Of a DNA stretch of 64,000 bases, positions 1 to 10,382 are shown piece by piece. The notes beneath the pieces are model-generated. The model did no database searches. It was not told the origin of the DNA and saw only the letters and a list, made by a program, of their open reading frames with translations. The position numbers and the translations under genes were made by a program. Origin of the DNA: Plumapathes pennacea (lineage: Eukaryota; Cnidaria; Anthozoa; Antipatharia; Myriopathidae); NCBI GenBank assembly GCA_964036295.1, contig OZ038466.1, forward strand, positions 12,992,001 to 13,056,000, given 5' to 3'. How positions within the stretch are numbered: the first letter of the stretch is position 1; every line of letters starts with the position of its first letter.

Positions 1-640
1 GAACTGCGACATCGTCTGGCTAAGGCACACTGGTCTAAAGGTTTCTTGACTTCTTCGGCTCATAAAACATTATCCTTGCAAAATCACGACACCAGAATGG
101 CAAGGAAAAGAAATGTAAACAAAAACGTAGCGTCGCGTGTTCAAAATATAGAGCCTTTGATGCAGTGCGGACGTCATCGGAAACTAGAAATTAAATGAAA
201 CAAGGAAAACAATACTTTTAATTATTTTTCACTGCGCGCACGGTATCCTGACGAATCGTTCAATCTGATTGGTTCCCTATGTGGGCTGTTGTTTCCTATG
301 TCTTTGCACGGTATTGTGTTGTCGAATGTTTACGAGTACTTTAGCTATAAAGCGAAGCGTCTTGAAAAACTTTTAATTTAAGTGGACGGACTACGATACT
401 GCAATAAATGAAACGGAAACGAAACCCTGCACGCTATGAAGCTGATTTTACTTAAAAGAAAAGATGTTAGAACTGAGCTTAACCTCGAGGAAGCATCCAG
501 AACTGACAAGGGAAACACGTAGAAAATTATAGCAAAGAAGTGTTTGTTTGTGCCCAAAGCTTATACTTCAACACGTTGAAAGTACTTTTCTGGTAATATA
601 AAATGATTGAAAGAGTGCAAAATATTTGCAAACAAAACAG
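1..640. other. No recognised feature
   Basis: AT-rich sequence in which I see no convincing coding region, RNA gene or inverted repeat. It leads into the tandem duplication that begins near 641. Confidence 0.5.
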
Positions 641-1103
641 GCTCGTTATAGTAGTTTCGTATTAACGTAGCACACTCCAGCCAAACAAACCTGTTTCTCG
701 TGCTCTTCGAACGGTGGTGAAATAGATTCACAGTAAAATTTCCTGTCGACTTTTCAGTCGATTTTTCATTAGCGACAAAACCCGCTAGAGACAATTTTTG
801 TAAACAAACAACTCAGACAAACCACAGTCGATCTGGTCATGAATCATGTGTCAACAAACATATCATGCGAGGTAAACCAGATTTTGACTCGTTATAATAG
901 TTTCGTAACGTAACACACTCCAGCCGAACAAACCTCTTTCTCGTGCTATTCGAACGGTGGTGAAAAGGATTCACAGTAAAATTTCCTGTCGATTTTTCAT
1001 TAGTGACAGAATCCGCTCGAGACAATTTTATAAACAAACAACTCAGACATACCACAGTCGATCTGCATTTGCAATTATGGCATGAAATCATGTGTCAACA
1101 AAC
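641..1103. repeat. Diverged tandem duplication, two ~215-bp units
   Basis: The block at about 641-860 is repeated at about 890-1103. Both copies run from a CTCGTTATA-type start through ACACACTCCAGCC, TCGAACGGTGGTGAAA, ATTTCCTGTCGA and CACAGTCGATCTG to ATCATGTGTCAACAAA. The units differ by substitutions and small indels, for example an extra TTTTCAGTCGA in the first. The short open frames seen through both on the minus strand are a by-product of the duplication and show no domain. Confidence 0.8.
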
Positions 1104-1717
1104 GTATCAGTGAACGCAAAAAAACTCGGAATAAGCTTTTACCTTTGCCAAAACATATGCATGGTCACACCATACAGCTGTGTTCCTTCTTTTGTGAGCG
1201 GAGCGTATATTCGCAAATGTGTCCAGAAATGTCGCTCTAAATGTGAATCTGTGTCGCCTGTTTGCCAGATACTACGGATATGTCAGCCGGGGGCTGAAGG
1301 GGGAGCAGATTTCCACATGCAACCAAAGAATCGGCAACGCTCACAGCCGCCATTAAATAATGCCTTGAATTTCCACGTGCGAGAGAGCCAATTATATTTA
1401 GAAAACCCCTCCCCGGAGGTAATTTAGCTTCTGACATTCTGTCGCAAAGTTATAACATTAGCACGGAAACCCTTTACTGGAAATCTCTCTGTGCATTCTT
1501 TGTGTTAAGTAGATAATAAAAGACAAACTTTCTCACAGGACCTGTACCACGGCGGCTTTTATATGGATAACACTTCATGCTCCTCCCCCCTTAGTAGTTT
1601 TTGCCACCTAGAGGGGGAGCATTTTAATGACCTAATGAGATGGGCCAAACGGCTGTTCAACTATCGCCCAAACGCCGACATAGAAGCTATTTGCATATTG
1701 CAAATAGCTTCAAAAAA
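1104..1717. other. No gene; one short perfect hairpin
   Basis: No convincing gene. A perfect 13-base inverted repeat with a 3-base spacer lies at 1683-1711 (GAAGCTATTTGCA, TAT, TGCAAATAGCTTC), just left of repeat copy R1-A. Confidence 0.5.
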
Positions 1718-2835
1718 TCTGCGACAGAGACGATCCTTACGTCAGAGACGATTATATGGAAACCAGGCTTTAGACTTATCTCTGTAGCACATTAAAACTT
1801 GACACTTCTCATGATGAAATTACTTCGTATGAAAAAGCCATCTCAGACGTTACGCATCCTACATGTACAAGTCTGATCACTAATATGTTCAAGACTGCTA
1901 TGCATTAAGCTTTAACGCAAAATTCTGGGTCGATACGAAATTAATCTCTATCGGAAGCTGCAGACGTTTGAATACCGTGACAACAAAGGCGTGCATCACG
2001 GGCTTGTGGAGCGAACATTACGGCTCGGATAGTCGGATATCAACCTTGAGCTTTTGAAGACTTCGAGGTATTCAGTGACTATATTCTCGATGTAATCGCC
2101 TGCCGGTCTTTCCTGCTTTTGTTAAAGCGGCGTGAGTGAAAGCTAAGTAGCTGATGATTCGGGATTCCCCGTTCTATGATATTATGCTCGCGACATTTCA
2201 TTGACAGATCTTGTATCTTGATCTCGCGTGATATTTGCCTCAAGAACCTTTACTGCACGCAAAACGAAGTTAAACGCCGACTGTTCGTATACGTTCCTTC
2301 AAGTTCTCAAGGTTCTGGATATCAGATTCTTCGTACATTTCTGTACAGTTGTGCATAGTTATGCAGTTCATTGATGAGTTCATTGCATTTGCTTTCATGG
2401 CTTTTGAGGCTGAACGGACCGACCCAAGCCAAAACCGCTCAATGAAATTTAGTGTGGGTCTACCGCAGCCGGCGTATGCGTTTGTAAGTAAGATGAGCGG
2501 TCCATAAAATAATCCACAGAGCCAACTAAGGCAAGCAACTTGCTGTCTTCAAAATGGCGAAACTGCTCGCCCGCCAAGTCACCTTAATCGAGCATTTGCA
2601 AAACACAACCCTTCGTATTTTACGGGGGTCCCGCTGGTAACACATCAAACATTTGTGTACGGCTATTTTCAAGTCTTCCGACGCTTAAAAACAATGCAAG
2701 CCAAAATCGCTCTTAAAGTATGGCTTCCGTGCATCCAGAAAGCCAACCGATGATCGTTTTGTTTGGATCAACAACCGAAGGACCGGAATTTTTTTCTATA
2801 TCCCTTGACAGAGAAAACCCATTGTACTTGGTTCT

Positions 2836-3033
2836 GTGATTTTGATCTCTGTCATATTGAAAGCCATGAAAGCAAATGCAATGAACTCATCAATGAACTG
2901 CATAACTATGCACAACTGTACAGAAATGTACGAAGAATCTGATATCCAGAACCTTGAGAACTTGAAGGAACAAGCTGAACGAAGGCGCTCGAGATACAAA
3001 GACGAGAACCTGTGTAAAGACGGCGATTCTTGA
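2836..3033 (+). CDS. R1-encoded small hydrophilic ORF (fragment), unknown function
   Basis: This 65-codon frame in copy A covers the C-terminal part of a frame that is longer in copy C (44750-45055, minus, 101 codons). The shared part contains KATLKAMKAN (in C), NCITMHNCTEMYEES and a charged tail NLKEQAERRRSRYKDENL, which looks like a short amphipathic or coiled segment. It ends 7 bases before the ATG of the membrane ORF at 3041, an arrangement kept in copy C. The beginning differs among copies because copy A is broken by the inversion here. I recognise no family. It may be a fragment of a spliced gene rather than an independent protein. Confidence 0.3.
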   Translation: MILISVILKAMKANAMNSSMNCITMHNCTEMYEESDIQNLENLKEQAERRRSRYKDENLCKDGDS

Positions 3034-3040
3034 CAAGCGC

Positions 3041-3604
3041 TTGATAGCGGATTATATGGAACTGTTTAGTATGAGGGTGAACTTGAAGGTACTTTGTATT
3101 CTTTTACTTTGTATTATTCTTGCTGATACAAGTAAAGCGTCAGAAAATCTGACTTTTGTTTGGGATCAAAATTTCACTCTGCTGTGCATTTATGTTGTTG
3201 TTGCGACATTTTGGCTCGGTGCCATGAAGGTCAAACAATCAGTGGAACAGATGGCATTATTATTTGAAAATTGGGAAATGGCTGAGGAAAAAGTGACCGT
3301 TGGTAGATCTCGCTTCGCTCAGTTTTATTGTATTCCCACAAATGTTTATGTGAAAGAAAACCGAAGTCCTCCAAGACGAAGTCGTGAGCCAAGCCACGCA
3401 CCCTTGAATAACCTTTCACGCATTTTGAACAAGAGTAGAAAAAGCAGGCGACTAATACGAGAATACATTTCAAAGAATGTACCAAAGTCGTCAAAAGTTC
3501 ATGATTTACCCGTACTTTACAATGCTAATGCGTTCCGTGAACGTGCATGTAAACAACATGGAAACAATAAAAAGCCACAGATGGAAATGGAAAGAGAAAA
3601 TTAG
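3041..3604 (+). CDS. R1-encoded membrane protein, 187 aa, unknown family
   Basis: This is the only intact copy of a frame found in all three R1 repeats. The protein begins with a short N-terminus, then a strongly hydrophobic stretch at about residues 14-28 (VLCILLLCIILA), fitting a signal peptide or anchor. A second hydrophobic stretch at about 50-64 (LLCIYVVVATFWLGA) follows. The remainder is basic and hydrophilic, with a Ser/Arg-rich stretch (SPPRRSREP) and a Lys/Arg-rich tail. There is an NLT sequon near residue 37. In copy B the frame is open but its last part is replaced; in copy C one base is lost after the second FTL. A near-identical protein in copy B and mostly conservative changes in copy C suggest past coding use. 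I cannot name a function. It could be a captured host gene piece or the element's own accessory protein. Confidence 0.45.
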   Translation: MIADYMELFSMRVNLKVLCILLLCIILADTSKASENLTFVWDQNFTLLCIYVVVATFWLGAMKVKQSVEQMALLFENWEMAEEKVTVGRSRFAQFYCIPTNVYVKENRSPPRRSREPSHAPLNNLSRILNKSRKSRRLIREYISKNVPKSSKVHDLPVLYNANAFRERACKQHGNNKKPQMEMEREN

Positions 3605-3822
3605 GATCAATAAACCATCGCTGCGAGAAATCTAGAAGCTCAAAAAGAAGATTGCCAAAAGTAACCGAGGTGCTAAGATACGTTTGTATTTTAAAATGTG
3701 TTAAAAAACAGGCATTGCAAGATCACATAATCCACAGAGGCAACTAAGGCAAGCAACTTGCTGTCTTCAAAATGGCGAAACTGCTCGCCCGCCAAGTCAC
3801 TTGATCACAACGTCATCACAAA

Positions 3823-3868
3823 TCACATGATAATATGAACCAATCACCGCATGCAGATTTGTAACCCA
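3823..3868. promoter_or_regulatory. Promoter-like block (CRE half-site, E-box, CCAAT), copy in R1-A
   Basis: A conserved block follows ACGTCATC. It holds CACATGATAATATGAA, CCAATCACC and GCAGATTTGTAACCCA. Read on the minus strand this gives ATTGG (CCAAT box), an E-box and TGACG in the order expected upstream of the minus-oriented R1 and F2 frames. The block recurs at 8167, 12435, 20185, 22026 and 45136, and inverted at 39370. A regulatory role is inferred from these motifs only. Confidence 0.4.
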
Positions 3869-3915
3869 GAAAAAAAAAATCGTTCCATTTTAAAGCTTGT
3901 GTCGTCACAAGCAAT

Positions 3916-4820
3916 TAACTTTCGCTGTTTGAAACACCTGTTTCTTGAGACGGATTAGAAAAAGAAACCAAGGTACAACGGCGATAGTACATAATACGTA
4001 ATCGATATAACGTGCAATGTTTTAAATCTCTTAAGAGTTACAAACTTCAATGATTTACCATTGGACGAGACGAAAGATGTACGTATCGACTAATAAAAGC
4101 ATTTTTCTTAGCAAACTGAAATGCCCAGTAGAGACCCAGCAAAGAAGGAACAAAATGTTCTGATAGCACGACAAAGTGAATTAAGCCAAAGGAAGCAAAA
4201 CGAATTAAAGAATAGAGCTGTTAGAAGAGGGATAGAAGACATCTTTAAAACTTTGCTCGAAAAGAAGCAAATCTGTTGATATCTTCCTTACGTTTTCCTT
4301 GGAGAGCGCAGTTTCCGTGATTTGCAGTCCCAAGCTTCTGAGCCTTGTAGCTTCCTTCTTGCTTTCAACGGTTAATGGTGCAAGTTGGTGGTGGCTGGCC
4401 TTTTAAGCTATACACTGTACCTTGTAATTTGCATAGTCAGATAACTTCATTGTTACTAATTTTACATCACTTGCGTCAAACCCAGCATGGCGTATAAATA
4501 TCTTCTTGTTGGCAAGAAACATTCAATATTGGCCAAATGATCTATTTACCGCATATTAGTACTTGAATACGGGGACCTCAATCCCAAACAAGTATTACTG
4601 AGTTTATTTCCCTATTAGGTCCATGCCGAAACGAAAAACTATTTAGATTTTAAGAAGTTTAGTCGGAAATTAGGCATTTTTGCTCTCTATGTCTTTTCAT
4701 TGGTTATGGTATAAAGACATCGTATGTGCTCAATTCTGTGATCCTTTCTGTGTATTTTGAATAATTTTGAGGAACCTTAGTTGAAGCTGTTTCATTGTTT
4801 AATTGTTTTCGTGCACTAAT
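3916..4820. other. No recognised feature
   Basis: AT-rich spacer without a supported gene or clear repeat structure. Confidence 0.5.
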
Positions 4821-5312
4821 GAGGAAGTACGCACCAACCACACATTATCAGAGCTATTTGAAGAGTTGACCATGACAAGAAATTTATCGTAAGTTGTTTT
4901 TAACGACCCCGAATTCCAAACTTTTCCTAATTAGGTTTTCCCCGACAGTCAGAAACGCACGGGCGATACGATGTTGGGGGTTTTGGAAACCACTTTCCGA
5001 AATGGTTTTATACGTATCGGGAAGATAAAAAATTGGATGCCTTGGTGATTGCGGTGTAAACAGTAAATAACTTCCTGATTGGTTTTGTGCCGCATTGAGG
5101 AAGTACTTACCAAACACAAAATATCATTCAGAGTCGTTTAAAGAGTAAAACATAACAGAAAAATTTGAAGCTATTTTTAACGATGCTGATTTCCTAACTT
5201 TTTCCTAACGGTTTCTCTGAAAGCCAAAAACGCACCGGCGATACAGCGCCTCGGCAACCAATTTTGCTGAATATGCTCTTATATAACATATCAAGAAGAT
5301 AAGAAAACGTCC
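4821..5312. repeat. Old tandem duplication, ~276-bp period
   Basis: The sequence from GAGGAAGTACGCACCAA at 4821 returns from GAGGAAGTACTTACCAA at 5097. Matching landmarks follow in order: ACACA..ATTATCA/ATATCATTCA, AGAGTCGTTTAAAGAG, TTTTTAACGA, CCTAACTTTTTCCTAA, AACGCACCGGCGATAC and the GAAGATAA close. The units are strongly diverged, so the duplication is old. Confidence 0.6.
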
Positions 5313-6194
5313 GGTGATAACGGAGTAACTTCGAGTAGCAGCCAGCACATCGTTACGTGAATTACTTTTCAGACAGTTCTCAAAGAAAGCAAGTGAACGA
5401 AGGATGATGTTAGACTTATATATAACCCTGGGGAAACTTCTGATCTTATATTGCTCTCATTTTCAGTAACTGTAATGGAAAGGTGAAATCAAAAAAAAAC
5501 TTTTTTTTTGTCGTCTTTTTCATTTCATGCAAACCTGCTGAGCATAGCGCCATATTTTAATTTAAAAACAAGACAGGCCCGTGGCCAGTGCGCTTGTGAC
5601 GTCATTAGTACAATGAATAGAGACACGCGGGGTCCCGGGAGAGGAACTTTTGTCGTGCGTTTATATGCAAAACATATTATGGCCGAGTCAGTTTTTGCAC
5701 ATGACGGATCCAAGAGCTCCCTTTATTTTTCTTGCCCTCTTTTCTTCTAATTTCGGTCAAACAGATATTCACGAAAAAGTGTATTATAATAATTGAGAGA
5801 AAACAATTATCGAAGGTCCCGTAGGAATATTCTTCGTTTGAAACAACCCAGTTTTCATAGCTCCCGACTCATGCCGGGTATGATGTTTCATACGGAATAA
5901 TATTTTCAATGAGTGATTTGCTTTTGTCTTGAGTGATCGTTTTTGCCGGGAGCATTTTGAACTTGCTTTCCGATGCACGTGACAGTACTTGTGTGACGCT
6001 TGCTATACAGCCTGGCAACCTTGTTGAGTGAATTTTCAAGCAGACATGTTTTGTGGAGGAACTGTGCTGTCATTTTGTAATGGGATTGACTGGGGAATAC
6101 CCGACATCTTAAGTAGCTGTAAGACAGCGTAATAGCCTTATCTCATCTTCCCAGCGTGTGCATCATGTTCAAGTAGCTGTAATTGAAAGCTTTT

Positions 6195-6427
6195 AAGCCT
6201 GGTTTCCATATAATCGTCTCTGACGTAAGGATCGTCTCTGCATTTCCGGTCGTCTCCAACGCAAGGATAGAACATGGTTCTATCGGGACGATCGAGTCGC
6301 TTCTGACGTAAGGATCGTTTCAAACAATCGCAAGAGTGTTTCCATATAATCGTCCCGATCGCTTGACAAAAAATTCTGCGACAGAGACGATCCTTACGTC
6401 AGAGACGATTATATGGAAACCAGGCTT
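6195..6427. mobile_element. Hairpin MITE with 46-bp terminal inverted repeats
   Basis: The left arm 6195-6240 (AAGCCTGGTTTCCATATAAT...) is the exact reverse complement of 6382-6427. The interior holds more copies of the AAGGATCGT and TCTCTGACG words. The site lacking the insertion is visible in copy C (about 42731-42745), where CTGTA runs straight into GCACATT. In copy B, CTGTA stands on both sides of the insertion, so the whole block inserted into R1. Only the right half survives in copy A at 1718-1770. Confidence 0.85.
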
Positions 6428-7322
6428 TAGACTTATCTCTGTAGCACATTAAAACATGACACTTCCCATGATGAAATTACTTCGTATGAAAAAGCCATCT
6501 CAGACGTTACGCATCCTACATGTACAAGTCTGATCACTAATATGTTCAAGACTGCTATGCATTAAGCTTTAACACAAAATTCTGGGTCGATACGAAATTA
6601 ATCTCTATCGGAAGCTGCAGACGTTTGAATACCGTGACAACAAAGGCGTGCATCACGGGCTTGTGGAGCGAACATTACGGCTCGGATAGTCGGATATCAA
6701 CCTTGAGCTTTTGAAGACTTCGAGGTATTCAGTGACTATATTCTCGATGTAATCGCCTGCCGGTCTTTCCTGCTTTTGTTAAAGAGGCGTGAGTGAAAGC
6801 TAAGTAGCTGATGATTCGGGATTTCCCGTTCTATGATATTATGCTCGTGACATTTCATTGACAGATCTTGTATCTTAATCTCGCGTGATATTTGCCTCAA
6901 GAACCTTTACTGCACGCAAAACGAAGTTAAACGCCGACTGTTCGTATACGCCGCGCGTTACACAAAGCCGCAGAGTTTCCTACAAAGGGAGACGCTCTGC
7001 CCGCAGGGAAAAGTTCAAGTTCAAGTTTCGACACGTCTTCTACTACTTATTCGATGTTTTTTCACACAAATATTGCTCAGAACACAGATACATTGGTTGA
7101 AGCGGTATCTATAATCGAGCATTTGCAAAACACAACCCTTCGTACTTTACGGGGGTCCCGCTGGTAACACATCAAGCATTTGTGTACGGCTATTTTCAAG
7201 TCTTCCGACGCTTAAAAACATTGCAAGCCAAAATCGCTCTTAAAGTATGGCTTCCGTGCATCCAGAAAGCCAACCGATGATCGTTTTGTTTGGATCAACA
7301 ACTGAAGGACCGGAATTTTTTT

Positions 7323-7772
7323 CTATATCCCTTGACAGAGAAAACCCATTGTACTTGGTTCTGTGATTTTGATCTCTGACTTGTTCAAAATGCGTGAAAG
7401 GTTATTCAAGGGTGCGTGGCTTGGCTCACGACTTCGTCTTGGAGGACTTCGGTTTTCTTTCACATAAACATTTGTGGGAATACAATAAAACTGAGCGAAG
7501 CGAGATCTACCAACGGTCACTTTTTCCTCAGCCATTTCCCAATTTTCAAATAATAATGCCATCTGTTCCACTGATTGTTTGACCTTCATGGCACCGAGCC
7601 AAAATGTCGCAACAACAACATAAATGCACAGCAGAGTGAAATTTTGATCCCAAACAAAAGTCAGATTTTCTGACGCTTTACTTGTATCAGCAAGAATAAT
7701 ACAAAGTAAAAGAATACAAAGTACCTTCAAGTTCACCCTCATACTAAACAGTTCCATATAATCCGCTATCAA
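7323..7772 (-). pseudogene. R1 membrane-protein ORF, copy B, 3' truncated
   Basis: The frame reads on the minus strand and is almost identical to the 187-aa protein at 3041-3604 through its first ~131 residues, including both hydrophobic stretches and the SPPRRSREP segment. After NLSRILNK the reading passes into unrelated repeat sequence at about 7381, adds about 17 foreign residues and stops. The basic C-terminal tail is lost by an internal deletion of the repeat, not by a frameshift. Confidence 0.5.
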
Positions 7773-8166
7773 GCGCTTGTCAAGAATCGCCGTCTTTACA
7801 CAGGTTCTCGTCTTTGTATCTCGAGCGCCTTCGTTCAGCTTGTTCCTTCAAGTTCTCAAGGTTCTGGATATCAGATTCTTCGTACATTTCTGTACAGTTG
7901 TGCATAGTTATGCAGTTCATTGATGAGTTCATTGCATTTGCTTTCATGGCTTTCAATATGGCTTTTGAGGCTGAACGGACCGACCCAAGCCAAAACCGCT
8001 CAATGAAATTTAGTGTGGGTCTACCGCAGCCGGCGTATACGTTTGTAAGTAAGATGAGCGGTCCATAAAATAATCCACAGAGCCAACTAAGGCAAGCAAC
8101 TTGCTGTCTTCAAAATGGCGAAACTGCTCGCCCGCCAAGTCACTTGATCACAACGTCATCACAAAT

Positions 8167-8211
8167 CACATGATAATATGAACCAATTACCGCATGCAGA
8201 TTTGTGACCCA
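8167..8211. promoter_or_regulatory. Promoter-like block, copy in R1-B
   Basis: Same block as at 3823-3868 (CACATGATAATATGAA, CCAATTACC, GCAGATTTGTGACCCA), preceded by ACGTCATC. It sits upstream of the minus-strand ORFs of this copy. Confidence 0.4.
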
Positions 8212-8261
8212 GAAAAATAAAAAAATCGTTCCATTTTAAAGCTTGTGTCGTCACAAGCAAT

Positions 8262-8685
8262 GACGCATTTCCGATTGACGCAGCCGGAAACATAAAGTAT
8301 TCATAGTTAGACATCGAAACAAGCCTTATCACTTATTTCTCCCATCATTAGTTATCATATCCTAATCTTTTATCATTCCTATCTATCAGACGTAGTAAAT
8401 AGTTATACATTTGAGGGCTGCGCTGTATTATTGAAACGAGTTAACAGCAAAAGCCGACAATTAAAGCCATAACAAAGTACATGTAACTCGCGAAATGGAC
8501 CATGTTATGAAGGTGTTTCTACCCTTCTGGTAGTAACTTAACTAAGCTTGGCCGTGCACGTTTTTGGGGAAGAAATTTGTGTTCAATTGTTTATAAAACT
8601 CCGTGACGTCATATTTAAAATATTCAAGATTGGTATAGTATGAGTGAAGAGGAAAAGAAGGTAGATCGGAGATTAAAAAATAAAA
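8262..8685. other. No recognised feature
   Basis: AT-rich spacer between repeat R1-B and the first F2 copy. I see no gene in it. Confidence 0.5.
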
Positions 8686-9889
8686 AACTAGACTGGGATT
8701 GCCAGTGAGCTCGCGGCGTGAGTTGCGTCGAGACCAGAATATACTAAAATGGATAAGTAGGGACAAGAGTGGAACTCACAAGAGAGACTTCCAGTTTCTC
8801 ACCAGAAAAATATCACAGAGTTATAGAGAACTTGGCTGTTGACACCTTGCTCAAATGAAACCTGATTAAACTATAACTTATCATTACAACACTCATACAC
8901 TTGCTTCTTAAAGGTTGAGCGACCCTGCATTTTGAGAATGCGTGACATATCTTTTTATGCACAACAGATTTTTGACAGTTTCACTTCGACTCTTATTTCT
9001 AACGAGAGGCCACGATTAATCCAGCCTTCGCTTCAATATTTTTGTGTTTTCTATTATTAACTAAATACGTTTCTTCTATCAGGCTTTCGAGTTTTCGTGT
9101 TCTGTAACAAGCGAGGAATGTAACACGACACTTGTTCACGTCAATATTATTGCGGTTTTGTTCACAGTGTGTTCAGTCATTTGTGAACTGCAAACCCAAT
9201 GCTCAGGACTATTTCGGTGTATTTTTCATATCTGGTATACAATGACCATTGCAAAACAAAGGCTACATGATCGAATGAAAGAAACATTTCAACAGGCAAT
9301 GTACGATAAGCAGAAGAATGTTATGAGGCAACAGATGTCATGTACAGAGTATAGCATAAATGCCATTGTTTTGCGGCTAAAGCTCATCGTAGCTTTGGTT
9401 CCGTTTTCGGCCTGTTATCTTCCCAGAAGTATTTCGTGCCGCCACAGAAAGTTGCGTCGGGACTAAATATTTAGCGGCAACAGAGAAATTTTCAATCCCC
9501 CAGCGGTATCCATCAAACATTTGTTTACGGCTATTCTCAAAGCTTCCGCGGCGAACTTAAAGGCCAATTCACACTGGACGCATCGCGACACGCCGTAACT
9601 GAACGCGTTGTCGCGTTGAAATTTGGCCTTGTTCTATTTTTACGGCGTCTCTCTGAGTTGACGCGTCCGGTGTGAATTTAATTTTGTCGCGTTGTCACGT
9701 GCAGTTACGGCGTGTCGCGGCGCGTCCAGTGTGAAGTGGCCTTAAGAACGCAAGCCAAATCGTTCCCTAAAATCCAGTTTATATCCGTACATGTTTCACA
9801 GAGTCCAACGGTGTTGAGTTTGGATGGGATGCACTAGTAACGAGCAATATTCACTGGCCACTTCTCGAGTTGTTTAGCGAAGTCAATTA
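8686..9889. repeat. Dispersed repeat F2, copy 1
   Basis: It matches 18538-19498 from CTAGACTGG..TTGCCAGTGAGCTCGCGG onward. It includes AGGCTACATGATCGAATGAAAG, TACGATA..CAGAAGAAT and the shared module with AGCCAAATCG at about 9750. It is interrupted by a hairpin MITE at 9557-9745 and cut at about 9889 by the 3' tail of a SINE, so the promoter-like block present in copies 3 and 4 is missing. Confidence 0.8.
9557..9745. mobile_element. Hairpin MITE inside F2 copy 1
   Basis: The ends TTAAAGGCCAATTCACACTG and the reverse complement of CAGTGTGAAGTGGCCTTAA pair, and the arms continue through GGACGC..CGACACGCCGTAACT. F2 copies 3 and 4 read GTGAACGCGAGCC at this place. Here GAAC precedes (9553-9556) and follows (9746-9749) the element, consistent with a 4-bp target duplication. 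Confidence 0.85.
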
Positions 9890-10230
9890 CATACATACAT
9901 ACATACCTACATAATTTTAATACCCTCAAGGGGTTTTTCAGCAACAATTTGGCTTCACGATATTACTGTGGAGTACAGGCACTGAGGGTGGTCACTGCCA
10001 GAGATTTGTTTATGTCCTCAGCGGTTCTTTTACGTCCCCCCTGTAATCAAGTATAGAAGTAGGGAGACAGGACCGCCATTTTACGTAGTCATTCGAGCCA
10101 CGTGAAAATCTTACCATTTGCTGATAGAAACAAAGGCAGCATCTTATCCTTAGTTACTTTAAGACCCCGAGTGCTGGTCCGGCCGGGGTTCGAACCCGCA
10201 ACCTCCCGCACGAAAGACCGGTGTAAGAGT
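9889..10230 (-). mobile_element. tRNA-derived SINE, minus strand, with (TATG)n tail
   Basis: Read on the minus strand the 5' head contains GCGGGAGGTTGCGGGTTCGA followed by ACCCC, a Pol III B-box (GGTTCGAACC type). A body with GTAAAAGAACCGCTGAGGAC and CTCTGGCAGTGACCACCCTC follows, then a 3' end with GAAAAACCCCTTGAGGGT and repeated TATG. The head lacks its A-box, because the hairpin array at 10231-10380 lies where it should be. A second, partial copy is at 24375-24540. The 3' end resembles that of the LINE at 24905. Confidence 0.7.
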
Positions 10231-10382
10231 CTCTTTTGCCCCCCTGGCAAAAATGCCTCCCCGGGCATTATTGCCCAGGCAAAAATGCCTCCCCGGGCTT
10301 TTACGCCCAGGCAAAAATGCCTCCCCGGGCATTTTTGCCCAGGCAAAAAAGCCCTCTCTGGGTAAAAATGCCCCCCATTCAC
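10231..10382. repeat. Tandem array of GC-rich hairpin units (GGCAAAAATGCC / CCCCGGGC)
   Basis: Four to five units of about 31-33 bp alternate CCAGGCAAAAATGCCTCCCC and GGGCATTTTTGCC-type words. Each unit is self-complementary, so the array can fold as a chain of hairpins on either strand. It directly abuts the tRNA-like head of the SINE. A related, more diverged array is at 12240-12380, also next to tRNA-like sequence. Confidence 0.8.

Larger units (their letters stand above)
1718..3915. repeat. Dispersed repeat R1, copy A (internally rearranged)
   Basis: This copy matches 6372-8261 and 43080-45238 over long near-identical blocks, but in a different order. It starts inside the right arm of the hairpin MITE that is complete in copy B (6195-6427), so it descends from a MITE-bearing ancestor. 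At 2293-2593 a block that belongs at the right end (compare 7843-8143) sits in the middle. The segment 2850-3750, which holds the membrane ORF, is inverted relative to copies B and C. The copy ends in the same GCTTGTGTCGTCACAAGC palindrome as copy B. No terminal inverted repeat pair or target duplication could be defined. Confidence 0.8.
5566..8261. repeat. Dispersed repeat R1, copy B
   Basis: The copy is homologous to 42226-45238 from AAACAAGACAGGCCCGTGG to the terminal GCTTGTGTCGTCACAAGC palindrome, in the same block order. Relative to copy C it has three differences. There is an extra ~105-base block at about 5858-5963 starting AGCTCCCG and ending CGGGAGC. A MITE lies at 6195-6427 with its flank. 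A deletion around 7381 removes the 3' part of the membrane ORF. The left end contains CTTGTGACGTCA, which is matched by the right-end palindrome, so short subterminal inverted repeats are possible. Confidence 0.8.

Noticed and set aside
1092..1427. 111-codon open frame on +
   Set aside because: It starts in the tandem repeat, and I see no conserved motif. Probably chance.
10170..10230. tRNA gene
   Set aside because: Only a B-box half is present with no matching cloverleaf, and it is continuous with a SINE body and TATG tail.
10231..10382. CRISPR-like array
   Set aside because: Units are contiguous without unique spacers, and the window is eukaryotic.
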